A stretch of DNA of 64,000 nt from CAVOGJ01 sp963700865 (GTDB lineage: Bacteria > Planctomycetota > Planctomycetia > Pirellulales > Pirellulaceae). Position 1 is the stretch's first letter. The number at the start of each line of letters is the position of its first letter. The translations under genes were made by a program, and so were the position numbers. The DNA lies in NCBI GenBank assembly GCA_963700865.1, contig CAVOZC010000003.1:44648-108647 (forward strand), given 5' to 3'. A model generated the notes under the pieces. The model was given only the letters and a program-made list of their open reading frames with translations, did not search any database and had not been told where the DNA came from. Positions 17,551-27,031 of the stretch are shown piece after piece.

Positions 17551-18438
17551 ATGGAACGACGAGGATCATCGTTTGCGGGATTGGCCGTGGCCATCACGAC
17601 TCCCTTTCAGGATGGCCAACTCGACATCGAGCGTCTGCACGCCCAGATCGAATTTCAGATTGCCGCGGGCACGGCTTGCCTGGTCCCCGTGGGGACGACG
17701 GGCGAATCGCCCACGCTCAGCCACGCCGAGCACGAGCGCGTGATTTCCGAGGTCGTGCAGGCGGTCGCGGGCCGGATCAAGGTAATGGCGGGAACCGGCT
17801 CGAACAGCACGGCCGAGGCGCTCCGCTTGACCAAGTGGGCCGAGAAGGAAGGCTGCGATGCGGCTCTCCTGGTGGCGCCTTATTACAATAAGCCAACGCA
17901 ACAGGGCTTTTACGAACATTACAAGGCCATTTCCCAGGCCGTCAGTCTGTCCCTGTGCATCTACAATATTCCGGGACGGACGGGAAAAAATATCGAGCCA
18001 TCGACCATTGCACGCTTGTCCGAATTCGAGAACATTCAACTCGTCAAGGAAGCGACGGGCTCGCTTGACCAGGCTTCGGAAATCTTGGCCACGACCAATC
18101 TGACGGTGCTCAGCGGGGATGATAGTCTCACGCTACCCTTGCTTTCCATCGGCGGAGAGGGCGTGATTTCCGTGGTGGGGAATATCGTCCCGCAAGACAT
18201 GATTGCCATGGTGCATGCCTATCGTGAAGGTCGGCTGGGCGAAGCCATTGATTGGCACTACAAGCTGTTTCCGCTTTGTCGAGACATGCTCGGCCTGTCG
18301 ACCAATCCGATTCCGATCAAGGCCGCGATGATGTTGCTTGGACGAGACAGTGGCGAGTTGAGGCTGCCAATGACTCCGCTCACGGCCGATGAGCAAAAAC
18401 AACTTCGCCAGACGCTTGTCGATTATGGGATCCTGTAA
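17551..18438 (+). CDS. dapA: 4-hydroxy-tetrahydrodipicolinate synthase
   Basis: 295 aa, ATG 17551 with GGAG seven bases before. DapA condenses pyruvate with aspartate semialdehyde in the lysine/diaminopimelate pathway. Schiff-base Lys166 lies in NIQLVKEATG, catalytic Tyr138 in IYNIPGRTG, and the substrate loop is PVGTTGESPTLSHAEH; YYNKPTQQG and LSGDDSLTLPLLSIG complete the family pattern. Other members of the superfamily (sugar-acid lyases) are possible, but these motifs are standard for DapA. The glycosyltransferase start lies within its last 14 bases. Confidence 0.93.
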   Translation: MERRGSSFAGLAVAITTPFQDGQLDIERLHAQIEFQIAAGTACLVPVGTTGESPTLSHAEHERVISEVVQAVAGRIKVMAGTGSNSTAEALRLTKWAEKEGCDAALLVAPYYNKPTQQGFYEHYKAISQAVSLSLCIYNIPGRTGKNIEPSTIARLSEFENIQLVKEATGSLDQASEILATTNLTVLSGDDSLTLPLLSIGGEGVISVVGNIVPQDMIAMVHAYREGRLGEAIDWHYKLFPLCRDMLGLSTNPIPIKAAMMLLGRDSGELRLPMTPLTADEQKQLRQTLVDYGIL

Positions 18439-19663
18439 CGCCGCTCTTCACGTCGCCGTCCTTTTCGAGTATCCCACGCTCAATGGTGGCGAGTACTCCT
18501 TCCTGTCGATGGTTCCGACGCTGCAGGATAAGGGCGTCAAACTGACGGCGATCGCGCCCGACGAAGGTCCGCTGTCCGAGGCGCTTGCCGCCTTGCACAT
18601 TCCGACGGTGCCCTGGTTTCCCACGGGGCAGGATCGCACATCTCCAGCTCCACAGTCGGACTGGCGTCAGCGTCTGACCGAAGTGTTGCCGGGCCTGGCG
18701 CCAGATCTTGTCCACGCCAACAGCGTGTCAACGAGCCGCCGCTTGGGACCCGTCGCTCGAGCGCTCGACCTGCCTTCGTTAGGGCACCTGCGCGATATCG
18801 TCGGCCTCAGCCGCCAAGCCCGCCATGATATCCAGTGTCTGAATCGCCTGCTGGCGGTGTCGCAAGCGACCAAGGAGTGGCACGTCCAACAAGGCCTGGA
18901 GGCCGAACGGATCCATGTGCTCTACAATGGAGTGGATGTGCGAAAATTTACTCCGCGACCCCGTACCGGTGCGCTGCAGCAGGAACTTGGAATTTCAGCG
19001 GATGCGCGACTGGTGGGTTGCGTCGGCCAACTCGGCATTCGCAAGGGTACCGACATCGTTCTGGTGGCGGCTCGACAACTGGCGGCCGAATTTCCACAAG
19101 TCCATTGGGTCATCGTTGGTGAACGCCATTCGACCAAGCCGGAGGCAGTGGAATATTGCCGGCGTCTCGAGCATCTCGCGGGAGATGCAGGGCTGAACGG
19201 CCGAGTTCATTTTCTCGGCCGCCGCGGCGACATGCCCTCTGTGTTTGGTCAGTTGTCCCTGTTGGTCCATGCGGCCAGGCAAGAGCCGCTCGGTCGTATC
19301 TTGCTTGAGGCGGCTGCCACGGGCCTTCCCATCGTTGCGACCCGCGTAGGTGGAACGGAGGAGATTTTCGGGGCCTGGGAGCCGGCGTGTTCGCACGGTC
19401 CAGCGGATCCACCGGCGACGGATGCGGCTTCTGGCGACAGGCGGCCCCGACCAGCCGCCCTGCTTGTCGAGCCCGACGATGTCGCTGGCACCGTTGCGGC
19501 CTGTCGTCAGTTGCTGGCCCACCCCTTATTGGCAAGTGCGCTGGGTGGCGAGGCGAGAATGCAAATGGCCAGCCAATTTGATGTGGCAAAAAAAGCATCC
19601 GAGCTATTTGCCCACTATCGTGACCTGTCACGTGTTGCCTCTCGGCAACATCAGTGGGGATAA
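18425..19663 (+). CDS. Glycosyltransferase family 4 protein
   Basis: 412 aa. ATG 18425 (MGSCNAALHVAVLFEYP) is chosen over ATG 18389, which would overlap dapA by 50 bp. GT-B fold: N-terminal nucleophile-free Rossmann domain with NGGEYSFLSM, then VLYNGVDVRKFTP, GCVGQLGIRKGTD, VIVGERH, VHFLGRRGDMPSVF and the donor-binding EPLGRILLEAAATGLPIVATRVGGTEEI. Such retaining enzymes usually move a sugar from a nucleotide sugar to a glycan or lipid. A role in decorating methanopterin is conceivable from its position but is only a guess. An Ala/Pro-rich insert sits at ~320-345. An inverted repeat follows the stop. Confidence 0.85.
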   Translation: MGSCNAALHVAVLFEYPTLNGGEYSFLSMVPTLQDKGVKLTAIAPDEGPLSEALAALHIPTVPWFPTGQDRTSPAPQSDWRQRLTEVLPGLAPDLVHANSVSTSRRLGPVARALDLPSLGHLRDIVGLSRQARHDIQCLNRLLAVSQATKEWHVQQGLEAERIHVLYNGVDVRKFTPRPRTGALQQELGISADARLVGCVGQLGIRKGTDIVLVAARQLAAEFPQVHWVIVGERHSTKPEAVEYCRRLEHLAGDAGLNGRVHFLGRRGDMPSVFGQLSLLVHAARQEPLGRILLEAAATGLPIVATRVGGTEEIFGAWEPACSHGPADPPATDAASGDRRPRPAALLVEPDDVAGTVAACRQLLAHPLLASALGGEARMQMASQFDVAKKASELFAHYRDLSRVASRQHQWG

Positions 19664-19721
19664 CCAGGGGTTTTTGGCGGTTTAGCGGGCGCCAGAACAG
19701 CGTGAGCTAACCTTGGTTATC
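19659..19721. other. Imperfect inverted repeat after the glycosyltransferase gene
   Basis: GATAACCA (19659-19666) and TGGTTATC (19714-19721) are perfect inverted copies, with a second near-match inside (GGTTTAGC and GCTAACC). It overlaps the glycosyltransferase stop. No T-run follows, so it is more a stable 3' mRNA hairpin or repeat relic than a standard terminator. Confidence 0.4.
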
Positions 19722-19831
19722 GCTTCACACGCAAGCGTTTTTCTGGCTTCATTCGCGCTGAACGGGTCGGAAACATCGGACCACGAAAAAGACCACTCGC
19801 CGCATCCAGCCGCAGTTTTTTGGGAAAGACG

Positions 19832-20167
19832 ATGAACGTTCAAGAACTCACACAGCTCATTGAGCAGCGACATGACGAATACGACTCAGCCGAAATTGCA
19901 CGGCTTTGTCTGGTCCTGCTCAACTCGGTCGACAACCTCGACGCCCTCCGCGACGAAGGGCGACTTCGCGAGGCCTGTCGGTCCGCCTCCCTCCGCCTGC
20001 AGGCCTCGATTGACCAGCACGCGGCGATGACTCTGGAACTTGAGGAGTTGGCATCGTCCGATCCGCGGGCCTTTCAATCGGAGCAGATCTGGGTTCTCGT
20101 TCGAGCCATCAAGGTGCAAAGTCAGATCCTGCAGATGTACCTGGGCGGATCTCCGCTCGACGTCTAA
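19832..20167 (+). CDS. Small hypothetical protein
   Basis: 111 aa from ATG 19832; the frame opens at TTG 19820, but GGGAAAG lies at good distance before the ATG. The composition is soluble, acidic and helix-rich (VQELTQLIEQRHDEYDSAEIARL, later LELEELASSDPRAFQSEQIW), compatible with an alpha-helical bundle or coiled coil. No signal peptide, membrane segment or recognised domain. It has its own position between two hairpins (19659-19721 and 20221-20254), suggesting a single-gene transcript. Function unknown. Confidence 0.6.
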   Translation: MNVQELTQLIEQRHDEYDSAEIARLCLVLLNSVDNLDALRDEGRLREACRSASLRLQASIDQHAAMTLELEELASSDPRAFQSEQIWVLVRAIKVQSQILQMYLGGSPLDV

Positions 20168-20220
20168 AGGCAGCGCCAGCGGGTTCGGTCGCCGTTCACG
20201 ATCGTGCCCTCCTCTCGCCG

Positions 20221-20254
20221 AGAAATGCCCTCACAGGTGAAGCGCATTTCTTTT
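20221..20254. terminator. Bidirectional terminator-like hairpin
   Basis: AGAAATGC (20221-20228) pairs with GCATTTCT (20244-20251), followed on the plus strand by TTT. It sits between the converging small gene ending at 20167 and mgtE ending at 20254, where a shared terminator is expected. Confidence 0.5.
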
Positions 20255-21639
20255 CACGGCATGATGGCGGCCTCAATCGGTTGTGCCAGCAACAGCCAGG
20301 CGACCGTCATGTAGATCACAATGCCGACGATGTCGACGATGCCAGCGACAAAAGGATTGCTCATCAGCGCCGGATCAAGCCCAATCCGCTGAAAGACGAG
20401 CGGCAACATCGAACCGCATAGACTGCCGCAGATCACGACGGAGATCACGGTAATCGGCAGCACCCACATCGAGGACAAGGTCCGCGCTTCCGCGGTTAAT
20501 CCGTATCCGGCGACGAGGCCGCACATGGCCAGAAAGGCGCCTAGCAGCAAACCCATGACGAGTTCGCGTCGTAGCACGTTGGCCCAATCGCTGATCTGAA
20601 TGTTCCCGCTGTTTAGCGCCGTAATTACGAGCGTTGCCGATTGGTTGCCCGCGTTGCCGCCGCTGGAAATGACCAGCGGTACAAACCACATCAGCCACGA
20701 CCATCTTTCCAGATCCGCATCGTAGAACTCGAGCACACAGGCCGTCAGGATTGCCGCAATGAACAGCACGAACAGCCAGATACCCCTTTTCCAGGCCATC
20801 GTGAGAATGCCCGTATCGAGGTAGCTGGCTTCGAGGGGTTCCACCGCCGCACTCCGATAAGCGTCTTCGGTGGCTTCTTCGCGGACGACGTCAATGATGT
20901 CGTCGTAGGTGATGATGCCGAGCATCTTACGCTCGACATCGACGACAGGAATGGCCAAGAGATCGTAACGCGCGACTTTTTGCGCCACCTCCTCCTGATC
21001 GTCGTCCACTTCGGCGGTGACCAGTCCCGTCTCCATGATGTCGACGAGCAGCGTATCCGGTTTGCGCAGCGACGAGAGGAGTTGTCGAGCGGATACCAGC
21101 CCCCGCAGGTGGTCCTGGTCGTTGACGATGAACAAATAATAAATCGTCTCCAGTTCATCCGATTCGCGTTGCAGATGATCCAGTGCCTGCCGTACGGTCC
21201 AGCTATCGGAGAGCTTGGCGACATCCGTGGTCATGACAGCGCCAGCCGTCCCCTCCGGGTAGGAGCGGAGATGCAGGATGTCCCGACGCTCCTCCGTGGG
21301 GAGAAGCGGCATCAACTCCTCAACCACTTCGTGTTTGACCTGATGCAGCAGATCGACGCGGTCATCCGGCGCCAATTCCGAGACGAGTTTCGCAATCTCC
21401 TCACGAGGAAGCGTTTCGATCATCTCGACCTGCGTGCTTTCGTCGAAGTAGCCAAAGATGCTGACTCGGGTCGGTTCATCCGTGTGGCTGAGAACCGTCC
21501 ACGCTTCGGCGGGTGACAGGCCTTCCATGAAGTCAGCCGTGCGCGCTGGATGCAAGGCCGTGCAAAACTCTTCAAGGTCGCGCACGTTGTCGTGCTGGAT
21601 CATCTCCCGCAACTCGGGCAGAAAGAGAGGGTTGACCAT
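20254..21639 (-). CDS. mgtE: Magnesium transporter MgtE
   Basis: 461 aa, full length. Order of domains: MgtE N-terminal superhelical domain (to ~125, with ELAPDDRVDLLHQV), two CBS domains (~135-255: MTTDVAKLSDSWTVRQAL and YDLLAIPVVDVERKMLGIITYDDIIDV), a plug helix, and the five-helix channel domain (~285-460) with the signature RGIWLFVLFIAAI, SSGGNAGNQSATLV and PLVFQRIGLDPALMSNPF. The CBS/N domains sense cytosolic Mg2+ and close the pore. I looked for an M-box-like leader upstream (21640-21768) and did not see one. Convergent with the gene at 19832. Confidence 0.95.
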   Translation of the reverse strand: MVNPLFLPELREMIQHDNVRDLEEFCTALHPARTADFMEGLSPAEAWTVLSHTDEPTRVSIFGYFDESTQVEMIETLPREEIAKLVSELAPDDRVDLLHQVKHEVVEELMPLLPTEERRDILHLRSYPEGTAGAVMTTDVAKLSDSWTVRQALDHLQRESDELETIYYLFIVNDQDHLRGLVSARQLLSSLRKPDTLLVDIMETGLVTAEVDDDQEEVAQKVARYDLLAIPVVDVERKMLGIITYDDIIDVVREEATEDAYRSAAVEPLEASYLDTGILTMAWKRGIWLFVLFIAAILTACVLEFYDADLERWSWLMWFVPLVISSGGNAGNQSATLVITALNSGNIQISDWANVLRRELVMGLLLGAFLAMCGLVAGYGLTAEARTLSSMWVLPITVISVVICGSLCGSMLPLVFQRIGLDPALMSNPFVAGIVDIVGIVIYMTVAWLLLAQPIEAAIMP

Positions 21640-21768
21640 ACGACGTACCTTCTACGGGAGACAACCGGCAAATCGAGAGCAGCTGGCAGGCCCTCAATTG
21701 TACGTGAGCGGCAGCGACAGGCCGAGCCTACGGCGGATGTCCGCGTCGCAAGCCGCGCGTTGCAACGC

Positions 21769-22860
21769 CTACAGGTCCATTTCTCTCGGTGGCGTCTGCA
21801 CTTCGATGCTGATGTCCTGCTCGCGACCGTCCCGGTAAATTTTCAGCGGGTGACGCGAGCCGATGTCCTTGCGTTCCACGATACCCTGCAGATCGCGGCG
21901 GTCGCGTACGCGCGTGCCGGCGAATTCGAGGATGATATCGTCGACAAGCAGCCCGGCCTGATCGGCCGACGTGTTGGGCGTAACCTTGGTCACGATCACG
22001 CCCGCCACCGGAGGCAGGCCCTTGGCAGCCGCCTCTCTCGGCAGCAACTCGCCGATACCGATTCCCAGGTAACCTCGCGTCACCTTTCCTTGCGATGCCA
22101 ACTGATTGACCACCCAGCGTGCGTTATTGATGGGAATGGCAAAACCAATACCCTGGTAACCCCCACTGCTACTCGCGATGGCCGTGTTCAGGCCGATCAC
22201 CTCGCCTTCCAGGTTGACGAGGGGACCGCCGGAATTTCCCGGATTGATGGCCGCATCTGTCTGTAATAACTTGCCGCGGCCGATCTTTTCCAGCGTCCGG
22301 TTCTTGCCACTGATGATCCCCGCACTGACCGTCGCCTCCAATTCAAATGGACTCCCGATCGCCACCACCCAATCGCCAATTTCCAGCTTGTCGGAATCGC
22401 CCAGCTTCGCCACGGTCAGTGTGCCAGGGGCCTTGATCCGTAGAATCGCCACGTCACTGAGCGGGTCGCGGCGCAGATCAAACGTGGCAAATTCCTGCCC
22501 GTCGGCAGTCCGGACAACCACGTCATCCGCGCCCTCCAGTACGTGGCTGTTCGTAAGCACAACGCCGGTATTGTGGATGATCACCCCTGAACCGATGCTG
22601 CCATCCTCGGGCACAAGCCGTTCGTAAATGCGCCCATTCTGGACGTACTGCTGGTAGCGGTTGATCTTTGTGACCACGGTCACCACGGCGGGTGCCACGC
22701 GCTTCGCCGCGAAGCGAAAGGCGCGGGAGAGCAGTTGAGCCTGCTCGGCGCCGGGGCCCAATCCCTCCTCCGCCATGGCGGCGCGGTACGTCCCCAGCAG
22801 TCCCAGCAGCAGCACGCCTGCCAGTCGGGCACGCGTACCTCGTTTTGTCGTTCGACCCAT
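21769..22860 (-). CDS. HtrA/DegQ-type trypsin-like serine protease with one PDZ domain
   Basis: 363 aa. The frame reaches 23058, but ATG 22860 has GGAGA at good spacing and starts a signal peptide (TKRGTRARLAGVLLLGLLG, cleavage near AAMA), so it is chosen. Catalytic triad: His106 (TNSHVLEG), Asp136 (PLSDVAIL) and Ser210 (INPGNSGGPL). The C-terminal third is one PDZ domain (GYLGIGIGELLPREAAAKGL to the end), ending in SIEVQTPPREM. It would degrade or refold misfolded proteins in the periplasm or paryphoplasm. One PDZ rather than two resembles DegS/HtrA2-type rather than DegP. Confidence 0.92.
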   Translation of the reverse strand: MGRTTKRGTRARLAGVLLLGLLGTYRAAMAEEGLGPGAEQAQLLSRAFRFAAKRVAPAVVTVVTKINRYQQYVQNGRIYERLVPEDGSIGSGVIIHNTGVVLTNSHVLEGADDVVVRTADGQEFATFDLRRDPLSDVAILRIKAPGTLTVAKLGDSDKLEIGDWVVAIGSPFELEATVSAGIISGKNRTLEKIGRGKLLQTDAAINPGNSGGPLVNLEGEVIGLNTAIASSSGGYQGIGFAIPINNARWVVNQLASQGKVTRGYLGIGIGELLPREAAAKGLPPVAGVIVTKVTPNTSADQAGLLVDDIILEFAGTRVRDRRDLQGIVERKDIGSRHPLKIYRDGREQDISIEVQTPPREMDL

Positions 22861-23259
22861 GATTTCTCCACGATCTCGCATCTTCATCGACCATCGGTCG
22901 GCAGGTGGCATGATAAGTCCTTCTACGATTGTAAAGTCCAGAAAAAAATGGACCAACCGTCCGTGAATTTCGGGTTGCAGCGTTTGCACCAGCCCCTCGG
23001 GAATGGGAACTTCGGCCAGGGCTCGCCGCGGCCGTCCCTGAAACCTCAGAATTGACATGTGACTGGGCCGGATTTAGATTGAACACAGCCACGGGATGTT
23101 CCGCGTGGTAATCCCCGGCAGCGGTGGGGAGATCGTTGTTCAGGACAGCATGCGGCCACCGAATACTGTCCCGGCCAACAAACGACCAGCCATCGCCCCG
23201 GTTCCCGAGGACCGCCCGACACACGTTTTTACCGGTGGTCGTTGCGAGATGAGGTTTGC
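22861..23259. other. Divergent intergenic region (htrA-type / rnc)
   Basis: About 400 bp between the divergent protease and RNase III genes. It should contain both promoters. Open frames here are short and mirror each other on both strands; I see no convincing small gene, repeat or riboswitch. Confidence 0.5.
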
Positions 23260-23994
23260 ATGGCCATCCTGCCGCCCCTGCTTTCCGAGGCTGAACGTGA
23301 CGATATGCTCCTTCGCTGCGAGGAGCGGATTGGCTATCGCTTCGCGGATCGTGAACTGCTGCTCGCCGCGTTAACGCATGCTTCGGGAGCGAAAACACGT
23401 CTCCATTCGAACGAGCGGATGGAATTCCTGGGGGACGCCATTCTGGGATTGGTCGTGTGCGAAGAGCTCTATCACAACTATCCTCGCCTGTTGGAAGGTG
23501 AGCTGACACGCATCAAGTCGGCGGTGGTCAGTCGTGCAACCTGCGCGAGTATTAGCCGCGAATTGCAGCTGGAAGAATTTCTGGTGCTCGGCAAGGGCAT
23601 GACGACGAGTGCGGTTATTCCCCGGTCGCTGCTGGCGGATGTCTTTGAGTCGCTCGTGGCGGCCATTTATCTGGACGGGGGAATGGAGCCCTCCGCCCGA
23701 TTCATCATCACGCATGTCGGCCCCAAGATTGCTCCCGTCGCCGTTGGCGATGCCGGTGAGAACTACAAATCCGAGTTGCAGCAACTGGCCCAACGCGACT
23801 TTGCACGTACGCCCACGTATTATCTGGTGAACGAGAGTGGGCCGGATCACAACAAGTCATTTCAGGTCGCTGCCCGGATTGGCGACCGCACTTACAACAC
23901 TGCCTGGGGACGCAGCAAGAAAGAAGCCGAACAGCAGGCCGCCCGCATCGCCCTCGAGGAATTGGCCGACGAAGCGGACGATCCGTCCGCCTGA
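23260..23994 (+). CDS. rnc: Ribonuclease III
   Basis: 244 aa from ATG 23260, with TGAGG seven bases before; the frame opens at TTG 23242. Cleaves double-stranded RNA during rRNA and mRNA processing. The signature NERMEFLGDAILG (residues 51-63) includes the catalytic acidic residues; the second acidic pair is in LLADVFESLVAAIYLDGG. The C-terminal double-stranded RNA-binding domain starts at ~165 (NYKSELQQLAQRDF) and ends with WGRSKKEAEQQAARIALEEL. Length is normal. Confidence 0.95.
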   Translation: MAILPPLLSEAERDDMLLRCEERIGYRFADRELLLAALTHASGAKTRLHSNERMEFLGDAILGLVVCEELYHNYPRLLEGELTRIKSAVVSRATCASISRELQLEEFLVLGKGMTTSAVIPRSLLADVFESLVAAIYLDGGMEPSARFIITHVGPKIAPVAVGDAGENYKSELQQLAQRDFARTPTYYLVNESGPDHNKSFQVAARIGDRTYNTAWGRSKKEAEQQAARIALEELADEADDPSA

Positions 23995-24114
23995 ACTAAA
24001 AGCCATCGACAGTTTTGTTGCAACCAGAGCCGCGGACCGCGCGGTTTGGTGAGATCCATTTATTCGCCGCGGCCAGGTGAATATATTTCTCTCGCCGTAC
24101 CTACGAGAACCTTG

Positions 24115-24654
24115 ATGGAAACGTGGATCGCTCTCTTTCGGGGCATCAATGTGGGCGGAAAAAACATCCTTCCCATGGCGAAGCTGACGAAGGACCTCGC
24201 ATCGCTGAAGCTGAAGAATGTGCGGACTTACATTCAAAGCGGCAACGTCGTTTTTGAGTCGGCAGCCACAAGCCCTTCGTCGCTCTCGAGAAAGATCGCC
24301 AAGCGGATCGAGGATCGACACGGTTTTCGCCCCCAGGTCTTGCTACTCAACCGCGACGAACTCTTAACGGCGATCAAATCGAATCCCTTCCCGCGGGCGG
24401 TGGCCGATCCTAAATCGCTGCATTTCTTTTTTCTCGCGGAACCGACCGTGGCCCCGAACACGCGGGCGTTGGATGCTGCGAAGTCGCCAACGGAAAACTA
24501 CAAGTTGACGGATCGCGTTTTTTATCTGCATGCTCCCGATGGCATTGGCCGTTCCAAACTCGCCGCGAACGCGGAAAGGCATCTCGGCGTGGTGACGACG
24601 GCTCGCAACTATCGCACGGTGGCGAAACTGTTCGACATGGTCACGCAATCCTGA
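24115..24654 (+). CDS. DUF1697 domain protein
   Basis: 179 aa from ATG 24115, the usual length of the family. N-terminal WIALFRGINVGGKNILPMAKL is the DUF1697 hallmark, followed by VRTYIQSGNVVFES and, near the C-terminus, GRSKLAANAERHLGVVTTARNYRTVAKL. The biochemical role of DUF1697 is not established. The frame extends back to 24046 but without a plausible ribosome site. It lies alone on the plus strand after rnc. Confidence 0.9.
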   Translation: METWIALFRGINVGGKNILPMAKLTKDLASLKLKNVRTYIQSGNVVFESAATSPSSLSRKIAKRIEDRHGFRPQVLLLNRDELLTAIKSNPFPRAVADPKSLHFFFLAEPTVAPNTRALDAAKSPTENYKLTDRVFYLHAPDGIGRSKLAANAERHLGVVTTARNYRTVAKLFDMVTQS

Positions 24655-24806
24655 TGCCTCCTAACGTTCGATGATTATGGTGGACGAGCCATCACCGGAA
24701 ACCATACAATCGGGCAATGGTGCGCGGTGCGTGGGACAGCAGGTGGTTCGCGCCGACCAGACCGCTAGGTCAAATATCCCTTCGGCGCAGCGTATTGGGC
24801 AAAAAC

Positions 24807-26753
24807 GTGTCTTCGACCAACTACATACAAGTCAGCCGCCGCCAGTTTATCGGGTTTGCTGGCGCCAATGCCCTAAGTCTGTTGGCGGCTAGGACGTCCA
24901 GTGCCTTCTCCCCAGATGGTGGATTCGGCGAGTTTCTTTTCTTGGAAGCGGAAGGATTCGCCGAACGCGGCGGCTGGGAGCTTGACCAGCAATCGATGGA
25001 TCAGATGGGGTCGCCCTACCTGTTGGCGCACGGTCTGGGTGTGCCCGTGCAGGATGCGGTCACCACGGTCCGTTTCCCCACCCCGGGGACGTACCGCGTC
25101 TGGGTGCGGACACGGGATTGGGTGGCTCCTTGGAATGCTCCGGGGACCCCGGGGCGGTTTCAACTGCTGATCGATGGCGAGCCGGTCGCCGAGACCTTTG
25201 GCACAAAGAACGCAAAGTGGCATTGGCACGATGGCGGCATCGTCCAGGTCAATGAACTGGCAACCCTCGCCTTGCATGACCTCACCGGCTTCGAAGGCCG
25301 TTGCGAGGCCATCCTGTTCTGCAAGGATCTCGACTTTACGCCGCTCCACGACGTGGCGGAATTGACGACCTTCCGCCGTCAACTCCTGGGACTGCCGGAC
25401 GAACCGGAGGACGGCGGAAGCTACGATCTGGTCGTGGTCGGTGGGGGCCTCGCGGGTACCTGCGCGGCGCTGTCGGCCGCCCGCCAGGGACTCTCGGTGG
25501 CCCTGGTTCAGGACCGCCCAGTTCTCGGGGGAAATGGAAGTTCGGAAGTGCGCGTCTGGCCGGAAGGACACACCCGGCAGCAGCCCTATCCGCACATCGG
25601 CGACATCGTCGAAGAGATTCTCCCTCCGATCCAGAAACGTGGTATGATGAATGGTTTGGGGGCGGAGTTTTTTGATGACGCCCGCAAGCTGGCTGTTGTC
25701 CGCGAGGAACCTCGAATCAAGCTGTTCCTCAACAGCCGGGCGATGGAGGTGAGTGCTGAGAGTCGATCATCCGAGCGGTTGTGATCCAGAGCACCCTCAC
25801 CGCCCGCCGGCAGCGATTGCGAGCGAGGTTTTTCGCCGATTGCACGGGCGATGCCAAGGTCGGCTATCTCGCGGGTGCGGACTACGAATATTCTCTCGAC
25901 GAACCGTTGATGGGCAGCACGAATCTCTTCAGCGTCCTTGATGCGTCTAACAGGAAGCAGGTGCTCGGCTGCGAATGCAAGGACAAGACGGCCCTTACCT
26001 TGTCCTACGAAATGGGGAGATTTGAACAACCGTTCCCACGCTGTCCATGGGCTCTTGATCTCTCGGACAAGCCTTTCCCCGGTCGGGCGAAGTTCGGCAG
26101 CATGGAAAGATGACCTCAGCCAATTTGAACGCATGTGGTACTGGGAAAGTGGATTTGACAAGGACCCGATCGAGAACATGGAACTGATCCGCGACCACAA
26201 CTTTCGCGCCATGTACGGCGCCTGGGACGCACTCAAGAATGTCGACGGTCTCTATCCCAACCACCGACTCGGCTGGTCCGCGTTCATCGCGGGGAAACGC
26301 GAGTCACGCCGTCTGATGGGCGACGTCGTGCTGGACGGCAATGACTTCACGGAAGGCCGTTCATTTCCCGATGCCGCTTTTCCCTGCTCATGGCACATCG
26401 ATCTCCACTTTCCCCACAAATCGTATGAGGAGGGCCTCGAGGGTAACGAGTTCATCTCCGACTTCACGCGGGGAGAGGCGCATCAGTACCAGGGCATCTA
26501 CTGGGCGCCCTACCGCTGCCTCTACAGCCGCAATGTCGACAACCTCTTCATGGCCGGTCGCGACATCAGCGTGAGCAAGACCGGACTCGGACCGGTCCGC
26601 GTGATGCGGACCTGCGGCATGATGGGTGAGATCGTCGGCAAAGCAGCGGCTGTGTGCGTCCGGCAGGAGACGTCGCCACGAGGCGTTTACGATACGCACT
26701 TCGCCGTGCTCCAGCGAATGATGGGACAACCGGGATCCACGCGGGTCAGCTGA
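24807..26753 (+). CDS. Tat-exported FAD-dependent oxidoreductase (two frameshifts as read)
   Basis: Three frames make one protein. A Tat-like signal (SRRQFIGFAGANALSLLAA) supports GTG 24807 as start; the frame opens at 24717. After a beta-sandwich-like N-terminal part, the FAD motif YDLVVVGGGLAGTCAALSAARQGLSV and PVLGGNGSSEVRVW follow, typical of the FAD-dependent oxidoreductase/xanthan-lyase-like family abundant in planctomycetes. The frame shifts near 25755-25780 to ARFFADCTGDAKVGYLAGADY, and again near 26090-26106 to DDLSQFERMWYW, ending GLGPVRVMRTCGMMGEIVGKAA. Conserved residues continue across both breaks, so the gene may be intact in the organism. Substrate unknown. Confidence 0.75.
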
Positions 26754-26840
26754 GCCGCGTTTCTCACACGATTTTTGTTTCGGCGAGACGGCAAGGCGTG
26801 CCACGCCGCACGCCCGCGCCGAGCCGCGAATCTTGTTTGC

Positions 26841-26875
26841 CCGTTAGCCGCAGGCGTAGGCGAGCCCGCTCACAA
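26841..26875 (+). repeat. Short dispersed intergenic repeat, copy 1
   Basis: CCGTTAGCCGCAGGCGTA and the following ~17 bases recur with few changes at 50846-50880; in both places the preceding bases are TTTG. It is in the gene-free gap 26754-27031 between converging genes. Confidence 0.5.
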
Positions 26876-27031
26876 CCGCGGCGGCACTCACCACGCCCAC
26901 AATCACGTACGGCTGCGGCTCGGTTAAACGAGGTAGGTGATCCCGACCTCGTCAGCTGGGGCGGCAACAGAATGTCTGAAGACAACCTGATGACCACCAC
27001 AGACTCACGTCGGCCTGGTCCCGTCCGCCCA

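Noticed and set aside
20641..21516. 291-aa plus-strand frame opposite mgtE
   Set aside because: Shadow of a clear MgtE coding sequence.
21640..21768. M-box magnesium riboswitch upstream of mgtE
   Set aside because: No recognisable conserved M-box helices in the leader.
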